Shown piece after piece: positions 1 through 7,642 of a stretch of 64,000 bases of DNA (its first letter is position 1; each line of letters begins with the position of its first letter). The DNA comes from Thermoplasmata archaeon (GTDB taxonomy: Archaea; Thermoplasmatota; Thermoplasmata; Lutacidiplasmatales; UBA184). The notes below the pieces were generated by a model. It did no database searches and was not told the DNA's origin. It saw only the letters and a list, made by a program, of their open reading frames with translations. Location: positions 1 to 64,000 of the forward strand of contig DAHVCH010000010.1 in assembly GCA_027314165.1 (NCBI GenBank). The letters are read 5' to 3'. The position numbers and the translations under genes were made by a program.

Positions 1-1
1 C

Positions 2-40
2 GAGGAGAAGGAGCCCTACGATGGTCGGGCCGCCCGATAG
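2..40 (+). CDS. 3' end of an upstream gene (partial, unidentified)
   Basis: An open frame enters from the left edge and stops at TAG 38-40, encoding only EEKEPYDGRAAR. The charged sequence would fit a protein C-terminus, but 12 residues do not allow recognition. It is kept because no other gene explains the first 40 bases; it could equally be non-coding. Confidence 0.3.
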   Translation, partial: EEKEPYDGRAAR

Positions 41-217
41 AAAGGAGCGCCCTCCTTCGGGTCGAATTGGAGGGGGGGAAAGGTGCCCTTTCCAATCGAA
101 ACGCACAAGCCACTACAAAGGACGATCCGCATAAATATCGAACGGCGGACGCAGAGAGGCAGGACGCACGCGGCTCGATCGGAACTTGAGAGTGCCGAGC
201 AGGGAGCTCGATGTCGG

Positions 218-1426
218 CTACGCGAACATGCCGACGGTCTCTTTGCCGGTGTCTTCCTCGCCGAGGACCTTCTCCACCGCGCGCTCGAAATCGGCCATGT
301 TGACCGCGTCGCGCTCCTCCCGGATGGCCCACATGCCGGCCTCCGTGCAGATCGACTTGATGTCCGCGCCGGTGCAGCCGTCGCACCGGGCGGCCAGCGC
401 CTCCCAGTCGACGGCGTCCTTCAGGCTCATCGCCTTCGAGTGGATCTTGAAGATCTCGACGCGGCCCTGGAACGTGGGCACAGGGATCTCGACGATGCGG
501 TCGAAGCGACCGGGGCGCAGCAGCGCCTCGTCCAGGATGTCGGGGCGGTTCGTCGCCGCGGTGATCTTCACGTTCGAGAGCGGCTCGAACCCGTCCATCT
601 CCGCGAGGAGCTGCATCAGGGTGCGCTGGACCTCGCGGTCACCGGAGGTCGCGACCTCCAGGCGCTTCGCGCCGATCGAATCGATCTCGTCGATGAAGAT
701 GATCGTCGGGGCCTTCTCCCGCGCCAGCTGGAAGAGCTCGCGCACGAGCCGGGCGCCCTCTCCGATGTACTTCTGGACGAGCTCGCTCCCCACGAGCCGG
801 ATGAAGGTCGCGTGGGTGTGGTGAGCGACGGCCTTCGCGATCATGGTCTTCCCCGTTCCCGGGGGACCGATCAGGAGGACGCCCTTCGGGGGTTCGACCC
901 CGACCTTCCGGTAGAGCTCCCCGCGCAGGAGGGGATACTCGACCGCCTCCCGGATCTCGCGGATCTGCTCGCCGAGCCCGCCGATGTCGTCGTAGGCGAT
1001 CGAGGGGCGGGAGACGATCTCGCTCGCGGTGACCAGCGGGTCGAGCGACGCCGGGAGGACGCCCATGACGGCCAGCGTCTGCTTGTTGAGCGCGACCCGG
1101 CTTCCCACCGAGATCTTCTCGTGCTCGACGGTCTCCGCCGCGTTCACGACGAAGTCCGGTCCCGTCGAGCTCTTCACGACGAGCCGTCCGTCCGTGAGCA
1201 CGTCGCGGACCGTCCCGACGATCAGCGGGGGGTAGCGGAGCCGGTCGAGCTCGGTCTTGAGACGCTTGACCTCGCGCTGGAGCCGGAGGATCTCCGCCTC
1301 CATGTAGTGCCGCTCGCTCTCGACGCGCTTGATCGCCTCGGCGAGCTGGTTGTTCCGGAGCTCGAGGAAGTTGAGACGGTCATCGGTCTCCTCCCGGTTC
1401 GGAGGGACCGCTTCATCCTCGGCCAT
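218..1426 (-). CDS. pan: Proteasome-activating nucleotidase (PAN), AAA+ ATPase
   Basis: Hexameric AAA+ unfoldase that feeds substrates to the 20S proteasome in the cytoplasm. From this start (402 aa) the protein has an N-terminal coiled coil (about 15-65), an OB domain (about 70-130) and one AAA+ module with Walker A GPPGTGKT, Walker B IIFIDEIDSI and the second-region-of-homology sequence LRPGRFDR. The start is placed at ATG 1426 because a TATA-like box lies just upstream at 1491-1498; an ATG at 1528 lies beyond that box. The C-terminus reads VGMFA, so the usual hydrophobic-Tyr-X tail is replaced by Met-Phe-Ala. It is divergent from the pantoate kinase gene. Family assignment is firm; the altered tail is read directly. 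Confidence 0.95.
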   Translation of the reverse strand: MAEDEAVPPNREETDDRLNFLELRNNQLAEAIKRVESERHYMEAEILRLQREVKRLKTELDRLRYPPLIVGTVRDVLTDGRLVVKSSTGPDFVVNAAETVEHEKISVGSRVALNKQTLAVMGVLPASLDPLVTASEIVSRPSIAYDDIGGLGEQIREIREAVEYPLLRGELYRKVGVEPPKGVLLIGPPGTGKTMIAKAVAHHTHATFIRLVGSELVQKYIGEGARLVRELFQLAREKAPTIIFIDEIDSIGAKRLEVATSGDREVQRTLMQLLAEMDGFEPLSNVKITAATNRPDILDEALLRPGRFDRIVEIPVPTFQGRVEIFKIHSKAMSLKDAVDWEALAARCDGCTGADIKSICTEAGMWAIREERDAVNMADFERAVEKVLGEEDTGKETVGMFA

Positions 1427-1490
1427 GTACGCGTCCGTGCCCCCGAGGGCCCTCTTCCGAGGCGCCCGCCCTCGAAGACACGTCTCTGGG

Positions 1491-1498
1491 CTATAAAG
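1491..1498 (-). promoter_or_regulatory. TATA-like box for pan
   Basis: The minus strand reads CTTTATAG here, in an otherwise GC-rich stretch, about 65 bases before the chosen PAN start, giving a predicted leader of roughly 40 nt. Confidence 0.6.
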
Positions 1499-1603
1499 CG
1501 GCGCTCCGATACTTGAGGATACGCTCAATTTTGACGACGCGAGGCCGCCAGGTGTGACCCGCCAGGACCTGGCGCGGTCGCGAGGGCCGCCCTCCGTTCA
1601 CCT

Positions 1604-1611
1604 TCTATAGC
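1604..1611 (+). promoter_or_regulatory. TATA-like box for pantoate kinase
   Basis: TCTATAGC ends 21 bases before ATG 1633. The spacing fits a leaderless transcript starting at that ATG and argues against the upstream ATG at 1618, which is only a few bases from the box. Confidence 0.55.
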
Positions 1612-1632
1612 TTTCCGATGGTGCGGGCCTCG

Positions 1633-2565
1633 ATGTTCCCTGCGGTCCCTGGGACCGGCTCCTGGGCGGCCGCTTTCGCTCCCGGACACGTGACCGGCAT
1701 CTTCGAGCCGGTCCTGACCTCCCGCGACCCGCTGGCCCGTGGGTCCATCGGGGCCGGGGTCGTCCTGGACATCGGAGCGAGGGCGCGGGCCGAGGTCTGG
1801 GCGGTCCGGCCCGGCCACGGACGGGTCGAGCTCTGGGAACGGGGACGGCCCACCCACCTTCCCATCACCGAGCGCGCGCTCTCCTGGCTGCCGGGGGCGC
1901 CCGACCATCTCCTCCGGGTCGACCTGACCCACGAACTGCCGGTGAGCCAGGGGCTCAGCATGAGCGCGGCCGGGGCTGTCGCCGCGACCCTGGCCGCGTC
2001 GGCGGCGATGGGGGCCCCTCCCGAGGCCGCGTTCTCCGCCGCCCATCGTGCCGAGCTCGAGATGCACGGCGGGCTGGGCGGGGTCCCGGCGATCCTCGGC
2101 GGAGGCCTCGAGGTCCGTCGCGCCCCCGGGCTGCCCCCGCACGGCCGGATCGAGCGCACCCCGCTGGAGATGGGGTTCTTCCTGGGGACCACCGGCGCCC
2201 CGATGCCCTCTCCTCCGCTCCTCTCCGACCCCGGCTTCCTCCAACGGGTCAGCGCAGCCGCGCGACGGTGGATCGACTCGCTGGGGTCCCCTCCCCTCTC
2301 GTGGGAGTCGACGATCCAGGTGTTCGAGCACTTCACGGACGACCTCGGTCTCGCCCCTCCGGCCCTCCGGTCCGTCATCGAGGAGCTGCGGCGAGGGGGC
2401 TGCCACGCGGCCCAGGCGATGCTGGGGAACACCCTCCTCGTCTGGGCGGCGGACGAAGACGGGGAGGCCCAGCTGCTCGCGACGCTCCGGCGCGCCCACC
2501 TCACGCCGTGGCGGGTGCACGTGGGCGACCGCGGCGCCGGCCTGGTCCCGCTCCACCCGCGCTGA
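1633..2565 (+). CDS. Pantoate kinase (GHMP kinase superfamily)
   Basis: Phosphorylates pantoate to 4-phosphopantoate in the archaeal route to coenzyme A. The N-terminus has AFAPGHVTGIFEP, the opening motif of archaeal pantoate kinases, and the GHMP phosphate-binding loop is PVSQGLSMSAAGAVAATLA (about 105-123). Length is about 310 aa, usual for the family. ATG 1633 is preferred over ATG 1618 because of TATA spacing; both give the same catalytic domain. The partner enzyme phosphopantothenate synthetase is not in this window. The gene is monocistronic by context, facing away from pan. Confidence 0.88.
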   Translation: MFPAVPGTGSWAAAFAPGHVTGIFEPVLTSRDPLARGSIGAGVVLDIGARARAEVWAVRPGHGRVELWERGRPTHLPITERALSWLPGAPDHLLRVDLTHELPVSQGLSMSAAGAVAATLAASAAMGAPPEAAFSAAHRAELEMHGGLGGVPAILGGGLEVRRAPGLPPHGRIERTPLEMGFFLGTTGAPMPSPPLLSDPGFLQRVSAAARRWIDSLGSPPLSWESTIQVFEHFTDDLGLAPPALRSVIEELRRGGCHAAQAMLGNTLLVWAADEDGEAQLLATLRRAHLTPWRVHVGDRGAGLVPLHPR

Positions 2566-2639
2566 TCCCGGGCCCCGAGACCCCCCGAACGGGGGTCACT
2601 ACCCCCCTTCCACCCCTCCGCCCGGCCGGGCGATTTCCG

Positions 2640-2647
2640 TTAAAAGG
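2640..2647 (+). promoter_or_regulatory. TATA-like box for the uL16 gene
   Basis: TTAAAAGG lies 33 bases before ATG 2680 and is the only A/T island between the pantoate kinase stop and the ribosomal gene. Confidence 0.55.
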
Positions 2648-2679
2648 CTCAAGAACCATTCGCTCTCACGGGGGGACCC

Positions 2680-3417
2680 ATGACCCGCAAGCCCAACCGC
2701 ATGTACCGGGAGATCGAGGGTCAGATCTACACCCGCACCGAGTACATGGGCGGTATCCCTCACTGCCGCATCACGCAGTTCGACACCGGCAACGTCCACC
2801 AGCAGTACAAGTTCCGCTTCACCCTGCGCGCCGAGGAGGCCGGGAACGTCCAGGACCGCGCGCTGGAAGCCGCCCGCGTCTCCATCGTCCGCGTCATGGA
2901 CAAGGCCGCTTCCAACAACTTCCACATCAAGGTGCGAAGGTACCCCCACGCGATCCTCCGCGAACACAAAATGGCCACGGGGGCGGGGGCTGACCGTATC
3001 TCGGACGGGATGCGCGGAGCCTTCGGCAAGCCCGTAGGGCACGCCGTGCGCGCCCAGATCGGCGAGCCGCTCATCACGCTCTCCTGCCGTTCCGAGAACA
3101 TCCCCGAGGCCAAGGAGGCCGTGAGGAAGGCCTCCTGCAAGCTTCCGATGCCCATCCGCGTCGAGGTCCTCGAGAGAAAGGACTTCGTCGAAGAGGTCCG
3201 CGCCGCCGCCGTCGCTCCCATCATCGAGGAGAAGAAGAAGGAGGAGGTCGCCCCGGTCGAGGGCGCCGCCGCCGAGGGCGCCACCGAGGAGAAGAAGGAG
3301 GAGGGCGCCGCGGGAAAGAAGGACGAGGCCGCCGCCGGGAAGAAGGGGGAGGCCGGCAAGAAGGCCGAGCCCGCCAAGGCCGAGGCTGCGAAGGCCCCGG
3401 CGAAGAAGGGGAAGTAG
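2680..3417 (+). CDS. rpl10e: Large-subunit ribosomal protein uL16 (L10e) with a long acidic/basic tail
   Basis: Structural protein of the 50S subunit near the tRNA acceptor sites. Residues 1 to about 172 match the archaeal/eukaryotic L10e family (RKPNRMYREIEGQIYTRTEY at the start, an ARVSIVRVMDKAA segment, MRGAFGKPVGHAVRA). Residues about 173-245 are an unusual low-complexity tail of Glu, Lys and Ala, which makes the protein about 70 aa longer than typical archaeal homologues. The tail is in frame with no stop and uses the same GC-rich codons, so it looks genuinely coded. It is followed by NMD3, a ribosome-assembly factor known to work with uL16. Confidence 0.95.
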   Translation: MTRKPNRMYREIEGQIYTRTEYMGGIPHCRITQFDTGNVHQQYKFRFTLRAEEAGNVQDRALEAARVSIVRVMDKAASNNFHIKVRRYPHAILREHKMATGAGADRISDGMRGAFGKPVGHAVRAQIGEPLITLSCRSENIPEAKEAVRKASCKLPMPIRVEVLERKDFVEEVRAAAVAPIIEEKKKEEVAPVEGAAAEGATEEKKEEGAAGKKDEAAAGKKGEAGKKAEPAKAEAAKAPAKKGK

Positions 3418-3539
3418 GCCTCCGGCCCGCTCCCCTCCTTCGCACCCGCTCCTTCCTCGCCCCCGACCACCGCGCAGGGTCGTCATCCTCCGGACCGGGC
3501 GGGATCTGGGGTCGGAGCTGGGTGCTCTCGGGCTCGCGC

Positions 3540-3552
3540 GAGGATTATCCTC
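3540..3552 (+). promoter_or_regulatory. Promoter box of nmd3 inside a 13-base palindrome
   Basis: GAGGATTATCCTC reads the same on both strands apart from the central base. It contains TTATCC, a box that recurs before mutS, the LMW phosphatase-like gene and cdc48 in this window. It lies about 50 bases before the NMD3 start. The symmetry may be chance or may mark a regulator site. Confidence 0.4.
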
Positions 3553-3601
3553 TCAGGCCACCTGACCCCCCATCGAACCCCTGGAGGAACGGTAGAGGAC
3601 C

Positions 3602-4750
3602 ATGGAGCTCGCGGACGAAGGGGCGACCTTCTGCGTGCGGTGCGGGTCGACGACCCCACCGTTCATCGGTGCGGAGTGCGTGCCCTGCTTCAGTCGCAAC
3701 ACCCCGCTCGCCTCCCTGCCCCCCTACGTCGATGTGGTGCTCTGTTCCACGTGCGGCTCTCGCCAGGTCGGCAACCACTGGGAGAAGGCCCGCGGTCCGA
3801 ACCCCGAGGAGGTCCGTCGCTCCGACCTGGATCCCCAGGTCCGCGTCTCGCCCCCCGGCAGGCTGCTCCGCGCGACCTGGGAGGTGTCCGGGCAGAACCC
3901 GAGACTACGCCAGGTGGACGCGAAGCTCCTGGTCGAGGTGGAGGGGAGCCAGATCGAGGTCCCCGCCCGGACCGAGGTGCACATCATCCTGCACAGTTGC
4001 CCGGAGTGCAGCCGTCGAGGGGGCCGCTACTTCACCTCCCGCATCCAGATCCGAAGCGCGGAGGAGGGCTCGCCGCGCGACCTCAAGGAGTTCAAGCCCT
4101 GGGCCCTCAAGATCTGGCATGCGCACCTGAAGGCCTGCTCCGAAGTGCAGCGCGAGGCGATCTCGCGTGAGGAGGAGCTCAAGGAAGGGTGGGACATCTT
4201 CTTCAGCGACACCGCGGCCGCCCGTGCCGTCGCGCGCTCCTTCAAGGCGCGCTCCAGCGCCCAGGTGAAGGAGTCCGCCTCGCTCTGGGGAGTGAAGAAC
4301 GGTCGCGAGGTCCACCGCGTGACGTTCCTCATGCGTCTGCCCCCCGTCGGGATCGGGGACCACCTGGAGCAGGCCGGGAGGCTGTGGGAGGTCTTCTCGT
4401 TGGGAGACAAGGGCGGGGTGGAGATGCGGGACGTCCAGGACGGCGCCCAGCGACGCGTCGAGAACAAGGAGGTGGCCCGGATGCGCCTGGTCTCCGGACC
4501 GGAGGGCCGCACCTCCCTCGCGCTCCTACGCCCCCCTCGGGGTCCTCCGTTCGTCCGAGACCCCACCTCCGGAGATCAGCTCCCTCTCCACGGAGACCTC
4601 CCGCCGGTACCGGCGGGAGCGGGGGGACTCCCTGCCGGGGAGACCGGAACGGAACCCCCGCTGCCCTTTATCCTGGGGAAGCGGGAAGCCTGGTGGGCCC
4701 CTCGCGGGGGCCGCCCGGCTCGTGACGCCCGGCACCAGTCGAAAAGATAG
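3602..4750 (+). CDS. nmd3: NMD3-like ribosome export/assembly factor
   Basis: Archaeal homologue of NMD3, which binds the nascent large subunit in eukaryotes; in archaea it presumably acts in late 50S assembly, since no export is needed. The 382-aa protein opens with paired Cys motifs typical of NMD3 zinc binding (CVRCG near 12, CVPC near 27, CSTCG near 49, CPEC near 133) followed by the NMD3 core. The last 70 residues are Pro/Gly/Arg-rich and poorly conserved in appearance. Direct neighbour of the uL16 gene, the ribosomal protein with which NMD3 cooperates in eukaryotes. The stop lies next to the sepF promoter box. Confidence 0.85.
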   Translation: MELADEGATFCVRCGSTTPPFIGAECVPCFSRNTPLASLPPYVDVVLCSTCGSRQVGNHWEKARGPNPEEVRRSDLDPQVRVSPPGRLLRATWEVSGQNPRLRQVDAKLLVEVEGSQIEVPARTEVHIILHSCPECSRRGGRYFTSRIQIRSAEEGSPRDLKEFKPWALKIWHAHLKACSEVQREAISREEELKEGWDIFFSDTAAARAVARSFKARSSAQVKESASLWGVKNGREVHRVTFLMRLPPVGIGDHLEQAGRLWEVFSLGDKGGVEMRDVQDGAQRRVENKEVARMRLVSGPEGRTSLALLRPPRGPPFVRDPTSGDQLPLHGDLPPVPAGAGGLPAGETGTEPPLPFILGKREAWWAPRGGRPARDARHQSKR

Positions 4751-4758
4751 TATTTTAA
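4751..4758 (+). promoter_or_regulatory. TATA-like box for sepF
   Basis: TATTTTAA begins immediately after the nmd3 stop and lies 36 bases before ATG 4794. It excludes the in-frame start at 4722, which lies upstream of it. Confidence 0.55.
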
Positions 4759-4793
4759 CGGCACCCTCGCTCGCTTACGCCAGGGAACCGCCC

Positions 4794-5168
4794 ATGTCGA
4801 AGATCAGCCTCCTCCGGAAGCACGACGACGAGACGCTCGAAGAGACCCAGGTGTTGGACCTAGGGTCCATGCACTGGGAGGACGAACAGGCCGCACTGGC
4901 CAACGCGCGGTCGACGATCCGCTGCGCGGAGATCTTCCGCTTCGAGGACCTGCAGACGATCACGAAGTACGCCTACGGCGGCGATGTCGTCCTTCTGGAC
5001 TACACCTCCATCGCCAACGACCAGGTGACGCTGAACCGGATGAACGCGGAGCTCAAGAACGTCATCCGCGACACCGGCGGCGACGTCGCCGGGATCGGAA
5101 AGAACCTGATCGCGATCACCCCCTCGGGGATCAAGATCGACCGGCACAAGGTGCGCGCGGGCTACTAG
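4794..5168 (+). CDS. sepF: SepF-like cell-division protein (FtsZ membrane anchor family)
   Basis: 124-aa protein matching the archaeal SepF/DUF552 fold: CAEIFRFEDLQTITKYAYGG, then GDVVLLDYTSI and LIAITPSGIKI near the end. In archaea with FtsZ, SepF dimerises and tethers FtsZ to the membrane at mid-cell. The N-terminus (MSKISLLRKHDDE) is short and charged; a membrane-targeting amphipathic helix is not obvious, though the first eight residues could form one. No ftsZ lies in the window. Monocistronic, ending 17 bases before a perfect UUCG hairpin. Confidence 0.85.
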   Translation: MSKISLLRKHDDETLEETQVLDLGSMHWEDEQAALANARSTIRCAEIFRFEDLQTITKYAYGGDVVLLDYTSIANDQVTLNRMNAELKNVIRDTGGDVAGIGKNLIAITPSGIKIDRHKVRAGY

Positions 5169-5185
5169 GGCCGCCGCGCGCCGGA

Positions 5186-5205
5186 GCGCTCCCTTCGGGG
5201 AGCGC
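5186..5205 (+). terminator. UUCG-capped hairpin after sepF
   Basis: GCGCTCCC-TTCG-GGGAGCGC forms a perfect 8-bp stem with a UUCG tetraloop, beginning 18 bases after the sepF stop and followed by a pyrimidine-rich stretch (about 5210-5250). It may stabilise the 3' end or assist termination; intrinsic hairpin termination is not general in archaea. Confidence 0.5.
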
Positions 5206-5465
5206 CCTGGCCAACCCTTTCCCGCCCTCCTTCTTCTCCTCGACCCTTCCGGAGCGCGACCGCTCCACTCGGGCGCGCGAGAAGGCGGGCCCCCTCCCGG
5301 CCGCGCGTCCGGTCCTCCCTCCCGATCCTCCCTCCCGTTCTTCGACCGTTCCTCGGTTCCCGGGGGGGTCTCGACCGTCCCGGCCATCGCGGGACCGCCT
5401 CACGGAGGCTCTCCGCAATTTTTTAGCCCATTCGGTCTCCCGACACCGGGTCGAGGGAACGAACG

Positions 5466-6992
5466 ATGCAGTGGACCGTGGACCGTAAGGACGCCTGGGA
5501 GACCGATGCGGACGTGGTCCTCGTGGGGCTCCTGGAGGCCGACAAGGACGCTCCCTTCCCGAAGTCCCTCGCGGCGGACGACGCCCGGAGCGGTGGGGCC
5601 CTCGCGGCGGCCTGGGCCCGGGGCGAGGTCCGGGGCAAGCGAGGAGAGATCACCGTGCTCACGCTCACCGGCGGGACCCGACGTCTGCTGGTCTTCGGGC
5701 TCGGCAAGGCCGAGCGCTACGACGCGGAGGCCTGCCGTGTCGCCGGGGGCTTCGTGACCAAGGCGCTCCGGGGCAAGGGCGGAAAGGTCGGAGCGGTCCG
5801 TGCGGCGTCGATCGCCGTCCGCCGCCTCGCCGTTCCCGACGCCCTCGCCGCGTTCGCGGACGGGGCGGAGCTCGCGAGCTACGAGTTCAAGCGCTACAAG
5901 ACGACCCCTCGCCCTGCCCCCCTCGACAACCTGGTCGGGGCGCTGGGCAAGGAGCACGCGGCCGCCGCCGCTTCGGTCCGCAAGGCCCTGGACCGGCAGC
6001 GTCTGATCACGGAGAGCGTGCTCTGGTCCCGCGACATCGGGAACCTCGCGGCGGACACCGCCACGCCGGAGTTCCTGGCCGAACAGGCCCTCTCGCTCGG
6101 GAAGGAGTTCGGGCTCAAGGTGACGGTCTTCGACGAGAAGCAGCTCGAGGAGATGGGCTGCGGGGGCATCCTTGCGGTCGGGGGCGGGTCCACCCACCAC
6201 CCGCCGAGGATGATCGCCATCGAGTACGCGGGGAAGGGAGCAAGGCCTCCCAAGACCGTGGCGCTCGTGGGGAAGGGGATCACCTTCGATTCCGGAGGGA
6301 TCTCGATCAAGCCCGCCCTCAGCATGGCGGAGATGAAGTTCGACAAGAGCGGGGCCGTCGCGGTCCTCGCCACGATGCGGGCGATCGCCCAGCTCAAGGT
6401 CGCCCCCCGCGTGGTGGGGGTCATGTGCTGCGCCGAGAACGTCCCGAGCGGGACGGCCTACCGCCCCGGCGACGTCGTTCGCACCTTCGGGGGGAAGACC
6501 ATCGAGGTGCTGAACACCGATGCCGAGGGGCGTGTGGTCCTCTCGGACGGGCTCTCCTGGGTGAACGCGACCCACAAGCCGAACGAGATCATCGACCTCG
6601 CGACCCTCACGGGCGCCTGCGTCGTCGCCCTCGGCTTCGACAACGCGGGGCTCCTGGCCACCGACGACCGGCTCGCGGGGGAGCTGCTGAAGGCCTCCAG
6701 CGCCTCGGGGGAACCCCTCTGGCGGATGCCGATCACCGCGCTCCACCACGAGATGGTGAAGAGCGAGGTCGCGGACGTGAGGAACTCCACGGAGTCCCCA
6801 CCCGCCGGGGCCCTCACCGCGGCCGCCTTCCTGTCGACGTTCGTGGGAGACACGCCCTGGGCCCACCTCGACATCGCGGGCACCGCCTACGTCAGCGGGG
6901 CCGGGGCCCGGTTCGCCCCCCCCTACAACCCGGGAGGGTTCAACGGGTTCGGGATCCGCCTCCTCTGCCGCTACCTCAGCGGCATGGGCTGA
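5466..6992 (+). CDS. pepA: Leucyl aminopeptidase, M17 family
   Basis: Cytosolic two-metal exopeptidase removing N-terminal residues from peptides, plausibly finishing the products of the proteasome encoded nearby. The 508-aa length is standard. The M17 signature NTDAEGRVVLSD (metal ligands and catalytic Arg) is near residue 344, and GKGITFDSGGISIKP carries the catalytic Lys and a metal-ligand Asp near residues 270-284. An A/T island (AATTTTTTAG, 5418-5427) precedes the ATG and is the likely promoter. It is followed by a strong C/G hairpin. Confidence 0.95.
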   Translation: MQWTVDRKDAWETDADVVLVGLLEADKDAPFPKSLAADDARSGGALAAAWARGEVRGKRGEITVLTLTGGTRRLLVFGLGKAERYDAEACRVAGGFVTKALRGKGGKVGAVRAASIAVRRLAVPDALAAFADGAELASYEFKRYKTTPRPAPLDNLVGALGKEHAAAAASVRKALDRQRLITESVLWSRDIGNLAADTATPEFLAEQALSLGKEFGLKVTVFDEKQLEEMGCGGILAVGGGSTHHPPRMIAIEYAGKGARPPKTVALVGKGITFDSGGISIKPALSMAEMKFDKSGAVAVLATMRAIAQLKVAPRVVGVMCCAENVPSGTAYRPGDVVRTFGGKTIEVLNTDAEGRVVLSDGLSWVNATHKPNEIIDLATLTGACVVALGFDNAGLLATDDRLAGELLKASSASGEPLWRMPITALHHEMVKSEVADVRNSTESPPAGALTAAAFLSTFVGDTPWAHLDIAGTAYVSGAGARFAPPYNPGGFNGFGIRLLCRYLSGMG

Positions 6993-7034
6993 GCGCCCCG
7001 GTCCGACCCGACTCCCCCCCCGCGCCCCCCTCCG

Positions 7035-7086
7035 CCCCCCTCCGCCCCCCCAAGCTCCCCGAGAAGATTCGGGGGGTGGAGGGGGG
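7035..7086 (+). terminator. 16-bp C-tract/G-tract hairpin downstream of pepA
   Basis: Bases 7035-7050 (CCCCCCTCCGCCCCCC) pair with 7071-7086 (GGGGGGTGGAGGGGGG), with a single G:U, around a 20-base loop. The left arm contains a repeated CCCCCCTCCG unit (7025-7034, 7035-7044). It probably marks the pepA 3' end or blocks read-through. Confidence 0.5.
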
Positions 7087-7130
7087 GCCCGGCCCAACTC
7101 CCATCTGGCAGGCCATCGGGAGTTTGTTGC

Positions 7131-7144
7131 TGGGGGGGGGGGGG
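7131..7144 (+). repeat. 14-base G homopolymer
   Basis: A run of 14 G flanked on both sides by TTGCT, 25 bases before the next start codon. Such tracts are slippage-prone in replication and in sequencing, and can form a G-quadruplex. Confidence 0.8.
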
Positions 7145-7169
7145 TTGCTGCATCCCTCGAGGCAAGGCC

Positions 7170-7600
7170 ATGCGTCTGGAGAAGGTCGGTAAGACCGAGC
7201 TCACCTACACCGACATCGACGTGGAGTTCCCCTTCAAGGAAGGGGGGCAGGTCTACGGGACGCTCACCGGGTCGCTCGAGGTGGGGGACCTTCGAGGGGA
7301 GTTGAACGCGACCGACCTCGCCCGACAGAGGCCGGACGACCAGTTCACCCCCGCCCTTCGCGGGATCCTCAAGACCCCGGGGGGGAGTACGTCTACTTCA
7401 CCATGGATGGGCTCTCGATCCTCGACGCGGGGGCGAAGCCGCCCCGGAGGATCGTGACCACCACCCTCACCCTGTGGTCCGTCGACCCGAGGCTGAAGCC
7501 CTGGAACGACGTCCTGCTCCTGACGGAGATGGTCGGGGGAAAGACGGGGAAGAGCTGGGGCGTCCACGGCTCGGTCTATCGCTGCATCCCGGAAGTGTAG
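7170..7600 (+). pseudogene. DUF3237-like protein, interrupted by a one-base frameshift
   Basis: Two overlapping frames together make one plausible protein of about 143 aa. The first frame (from ATG 7170) reads MRLEKVGKTELTYTDIDVEF and continues to LKTPGG. The second continues EYVYFTMDGLSILDAG to a stop at 7598-7600. The break falls in a G7 tract at 7379-7385; an eighth G would restore KTPGGEYVYF. The product resembles the small beta-barrel DUF3237 family, whose function is unknown. The cause could be a sequencing or assembly error in the homopolymer, a real mutation, or slippage. The sequence downstream of the break stays intact, which argues for error or a very recent event. Confidence 0.6.
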
Positions 7601-7642
7601 GGTAGACCGCGCGCCCGACCGCGCATCGAGGGGGCCCCCGGC

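Noticed and set aside
1427-1528. N-terminal extension of PAN from ATG 1528
   Set aside because: It lies upstream of and across the TATA-like box and has no coiled-coil or family similarity.
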